Assembly (NCBI GenBank): GCA_013399015.1
Contig: VWZX01004886.1
Span: forward strand, 589,362 to 653,361
Length of the DNA: 64,000 bases
Direction: 5' to 3'
DNA from: Galbula dea
Lineage: Eukaryota; Chordata; Aves; Piciformes; Galbulidae
Below, one piece after another: positions 61,472-64,000 of the stretch. Position 1 is the first letter of the stretch. The number at the start of each line of letters is the position of its first letter. A model generated the notes under the pieces. The model was not told where the DNA came from. It saw nothing but the letters and a program-made list of their open reading frames with translations, and did not search any database. A program made the position numbers and the translations under genes.

Positions 61472-62770
61472 TCCCCATGGCTGCGGGGGGACTGCGGGGG
61501 TCAGCCCCGCGCAGACAAAAGCCATCGCCACTGCCCTGCTCGGAGTGGGGGAAAAAGGAGAGAAAAAGCAGCTTCGGAAAGGAAAAAATAAAATAAAATT
61601 CTACTTTTAGCCTTTTTTTCCTTTTTTTTGTTTTTTTTTTTTTCCCTTGGCATATCGTGCTCTGATTTCTCATGCCGAACAGGTAACAGAAATAAAGTGC
61701 AGCTCGGCGCTAAGTTTGTCACTTTGAAATAATATACAAATTCAGAAGTAAAAGGCTTTATGGGCATTTTTTGTCGCTTTTGTTTTTAGTTTTGGTTTGT
61801 TGTTTGTTGTTTTTTTTTTTTCACCGAGCTAAAATACTCAATGAAATTACAGTGTCAATAAAAAAAGCTTTTGAAAATAATAATAGTAATTATAATCATC
61901 AAACAAGCAACCTTTTCCAATTCGATAACTATTAAACAACAGCAACCATCAAACATATCCTAAGCTATTAAATACCAAAATGTTACACCAGCAATTAATT
62001 TTTTGGGTGCATTGTGTTTTAAGTTAAAGCATTTGCATTCAAATATCAAACAGCAATTCGGTGCCATAACAAGGTACAGTAACTTCATTAGCAATTGCCT
62101 TGCACAACACAGATAAGAAATACAGTTCCAACCAAAATTAATTGTACAGCAATATAAAGAAAAAAAAGAAATCTAAGAGAGAAAAACAGCAGCAGGAAAC
62201 ATCTTTTTCAACATTTCTGATTTCTCATTTACATAGAATTTTGACTGGAAAAGCAGGAAAGTTTTATGTTTCCAGAAAAGGACTCAAACAAAACTTCAGC
62301 ATTTCTTTGCAGTAGATTCTAACCATTAGTACATGCAACCATTTTGTTCTTTAATTTATTTTTAACCTAATGATCCATAAGATCCAAACCCATCTCCTGG
62401 CTTCTGCACTCCATTTTTTTCACTCTCTCCCTTTTTTTTTTCTTCTGGGTTTTTTTTCCCCTCTCCTGTGTGTCCATAGAGCACACTTCTAAGATTAATC
62501 GTTCAGTTTTAAACTGGGAAGCATGAGGCATGCTGGGATTTGAGCTGAGGTCAAGCACCAATGTACCGAGCTGTTACTGTTACGCTCTCAGGGTACTCTG
62601 TGTTGCTCTCAAGAAGGGGGGGAAGAAGAGAGAAAGAGAGATGCTATATGCAGTGGCCTGCAGCAAGGCAAATCTCTCCCTCTCTCTCCATCTATGAAAA
62701 CACAGGCATGTATATTAATATACCTACCTATGGAAATAGATCTACATATCTAGGGGTTTCTTTGCCCACA

Positions 62771-62965
62771 TCCACATTCACACACACGCATGATCCATAT
62801 GTGTATCTCCACACACACACTTCAACAACTATATTTACATGCATCTATATCGTGTCTATCTTATCTACACACACATATATAATAAATAATCACTACCTGT
62901 GTGCACACATACACCCCCATATCTATATCAGCTGCAAAATTATCTCTGGAATAGACACACACACG
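62771..62965. repeat. Interrupted CA-rich region
   Basis: Several short (CA)n runs of 3-6 units lie among ATATCT and TCTATAT phrases. It is an eroded dinucleotide-rich region, not one clean microsatellite. The 138-codon frame across it (Thr/His/Tyr/Ile-rich) is an artefact. Confidence 0.8.
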
Positions 62966-63128
62966 CACACAGAATAAAAGAAAATCGAATCTCTCTGACA
63001 TACAGACGCTAGTTTTAATTTGAGATGAGGTTTTTTTCTACAGTCAATGGTCATAACCACCGCCCTGCTATTAGCCGAGGAGGAGAGAGAGACTTTTTTT
63101 TTCCCTTAAAAGGTCTACTAAACACTAT

Positions 63129-63195
63129 GGTATATGTGTGTATACATCTGTCCATATACACACACCCGCGCACACACATACATATATATATATAG
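63129..63195. repeat. Alternating purine-pyrimidine tract
   Basis: TATATGTGTGTATACAT, then ATATACACACA, CCCGCGCACACACATACATA and a TA run. Nearly every step alternates purine and pyrimidine, and a CGCG core is present, a pattern that favours left-handed Z-DNA and cruciforms. Confidence 0.75.
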
Positions 63196-63765
63196 GATAT
63201 ATTTATAAAATAAAATAAAGATGTCAAAGCACAACTCACAGCTCCCAAGAGCCTAACCCGTGGATTTAAAAGCTAAACATCACAAGTTAGGGTCTCAGGG
63301 ATTGAGAGGGGCGCAACAAACTATTTCTTGCAAAAAAAAACAAAACAAAACCAAAACCCAAACAACCAACAGGGTTCAAAATAATAATAATAATTTCAGA
63401 CAAAAAAGATAAAAAGGAGAAAGAGGAAAAGAATAGCAGGCAAGTTCAATTCATGGCTCAAGAATACAAAACAGGACACACAGGTGGAAGGAAAGAGCTT
63501 CTCTAAGGACCCTCTGTTGAGAGAATACATTCCATTTTTAATCGTTTATACAAAAATGACAAGGCGCGGCAGGTTCCTTACAGCTTTCCCCACAAGGTCG
63601 CTTGCGACAAATTACATGAAAAGTCTCCGCATTTGAATAACGAGGAGGAAGAAAGAAAAAGGAAGTTTTGGGGGGCAGTGACGGAATTATTTTTCATTGT
63701 TTTAACAAAAAAAATATAAATAAATAAAAATGCAGAAATAAGAGCAGGAATATGCAGGCTCTCTC

Positions 63766-64000
63766 CTTTTCCAGCCGCTCTGGCACAAAGCATGCAGCAG
63801 CATAAAGGCGCTGCCTCCCCGCCCCCTCCGCCAGCCCCGCGGCCGGCGGGGATGGAGGAAAAAAAAAAAAACCAAACCCAAACCCCAGTTCGAGGAAAAA
63901 CAGGTAGAAACTCACCATTTGGAAGCGGGGGAGGCTCCGATCTTCAGCGCCAAGAGAAGAGCAAGGGGGGAAAAAACCCGGCGGTGGGGAGGTGGTGGGG
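63766..64000 (-). promoter_or_regulatory. CpG-rich segment at the window edge
   Basis: GC and CpG rise again, with GGCGCTGCC, CCCCGCCCCC, CCGCGGCCGGCGGGG and GGCGGTGGGG. It continues past the window end. I assign the minus strand because of the splice-donor match inside it. The transcription start would lie beyond 64000. Confidence 0.6.
63916..64000 (-). other. Candidate first-exon 3' end with splice donor
   Basis: On the minus strand the sequence reads CGCTTCCAAATG followed by GTGAGT, a full match to the intronic donor consensus with G at the last exonic position (63916). The exon would run to the right past the window edge. One minus-strand frame is open over the visible part and ends in ALKIGASPASK, but I recognise no protein, and the ATG at the very end could equally be a start codon split from the next exon. 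It may be an untranslated or a coding first exon. Identity is unknown. Confidence 0.35.

Larger units (their letters stand above)
61190..61530. promoter_or_regulatory. CpG island, candidate promoter
   Basis: A sharp rise in GC and CpG compared with everything to the left. It includes a GC box (CCCCCGCCC, 61335-61343, SP/KLF type), an adjacent GGGCG and an EGR-like CCGTGGGCG on the minus strand, and a CATTGTT Sox-like core. There is no TATA box, as is usual for island promoters. Open frames through it are Pro/Ala/Arg-rich shadows of the composition and are not accepted as coding. The transcript and its direction are undetermined. It could belong to the same locus as the 63.8-64.0 kb island or drive a divergent non-coding RNA. 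Confidence 0.7.
61531..63765. other. Non-coding stretch between two CpG islands
   Basis: AT-rich, repeat-poor in the middle (about 61840-62350), with long T runs at about 61611-61644, 61800-61822 and 62416-62460 and A-rich runs near 63328-63370. I see no exon. The even, unique character of 61840-62350 and its place between two islands suggest constrained non-coding DNA, such as a first intron or untranslated region. Confidence 0.5.

Noticed and set aside
61238..61673. Pro/Ala/Arg-rich open frames through the CpG island (plus and minus)
   Set aside because: Several mutually exclusive frames are open at once, as expected from high GC. No known protein is recognised.
62561..62977. 138-codon Thr/His/Tyr-rich frame
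   Set aside because: It spans an interrupted CA repeat, and its composition follows the repeat.
1..64000. CRISPR array, operon, prophage or other prokaryotic system
   Set aside because: No regularly spaced repeats, no ribosome-binding sites with dense frames, and abundant CR1 elements show an avian nuclear genome.
1..64000. Endogenous retrovirus or full-length LTR element
   Set aside because: I saw no paired LTRs and no gag-, pol- or env-like frame. The only retroelement coding remnants are CR1.

Overview
The window looks like vertebrate, almost certainly avian, nuclear DNA. It carries no bacterial-style gene layout, its reading frames are short and scattered, and it contains at least ten truncated copies of a CR1 non-LTR retrotransposon with the 3' end typical of bird genomes. 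Base composition is mildly AT-rich, CpG is depleted over most of the length, and simple repeats are few and short. The species cannot be told from the sequence alone.

Layout. From 1 to about 60.6 kb I find no convincing protein-coding exon. This stretch reads as intergenic DNA or one very long intron. It holds CR1 fragments (3.4, 4.5, 13.2, 16.6, 26.5, 31.0, 45.2, 49.5, 52.9 and 60.7 kb; eight on the minus strand, two on plus), a few weak matches to the old MIR-type SINE core, a polypyrimidine tract of about 190 bp (15.3 kb), two small tandem duplications (57-bp units at 36.4 kb, 22-bp units at 45.6 kb), and several unique stretches that look like conserved non-coding elements (about 6.7-7.3, 28.6-28.9, 30.2-30.35, 31.6-31.9, 41.1-42.4 and 59.7-59.9 kb). 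A CpG-enriched patch at 40.8-41.06 kb is followed by a block with a near-perfect RFX X-box palindrome and a canonical G-quadruplex motif.

The right end is different. A CpG island lies at about 61.19-61.53 kb, with a 20-bp minisatellite just to its left and a perfect 16-bp GC-rich inverted repeat inside it. A second CpG-rich segment runs from about 63.77 kb to the window edge. On the minus strand it contains a strong splice-donor match (GTGAGT, with the last exonic base at 63916), so the 5' part of a gene transcribed leftwards may begin just beyond the edge. If so, most or all of this window would be its first intron. I could not name the gene.

No genes can be shown to work together here, and I found no convincing undescribed multi-gene system. 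The observations most worth a second look are the CpG-island and splice-donor architecture at the right end, the 40.8-42.5 kb candidate regulatory block, the 235-codon open stretch ending at 38253, and a 32-bp sequence shared between 56.46 and 60.73 kb that abuts a poly(A) run.
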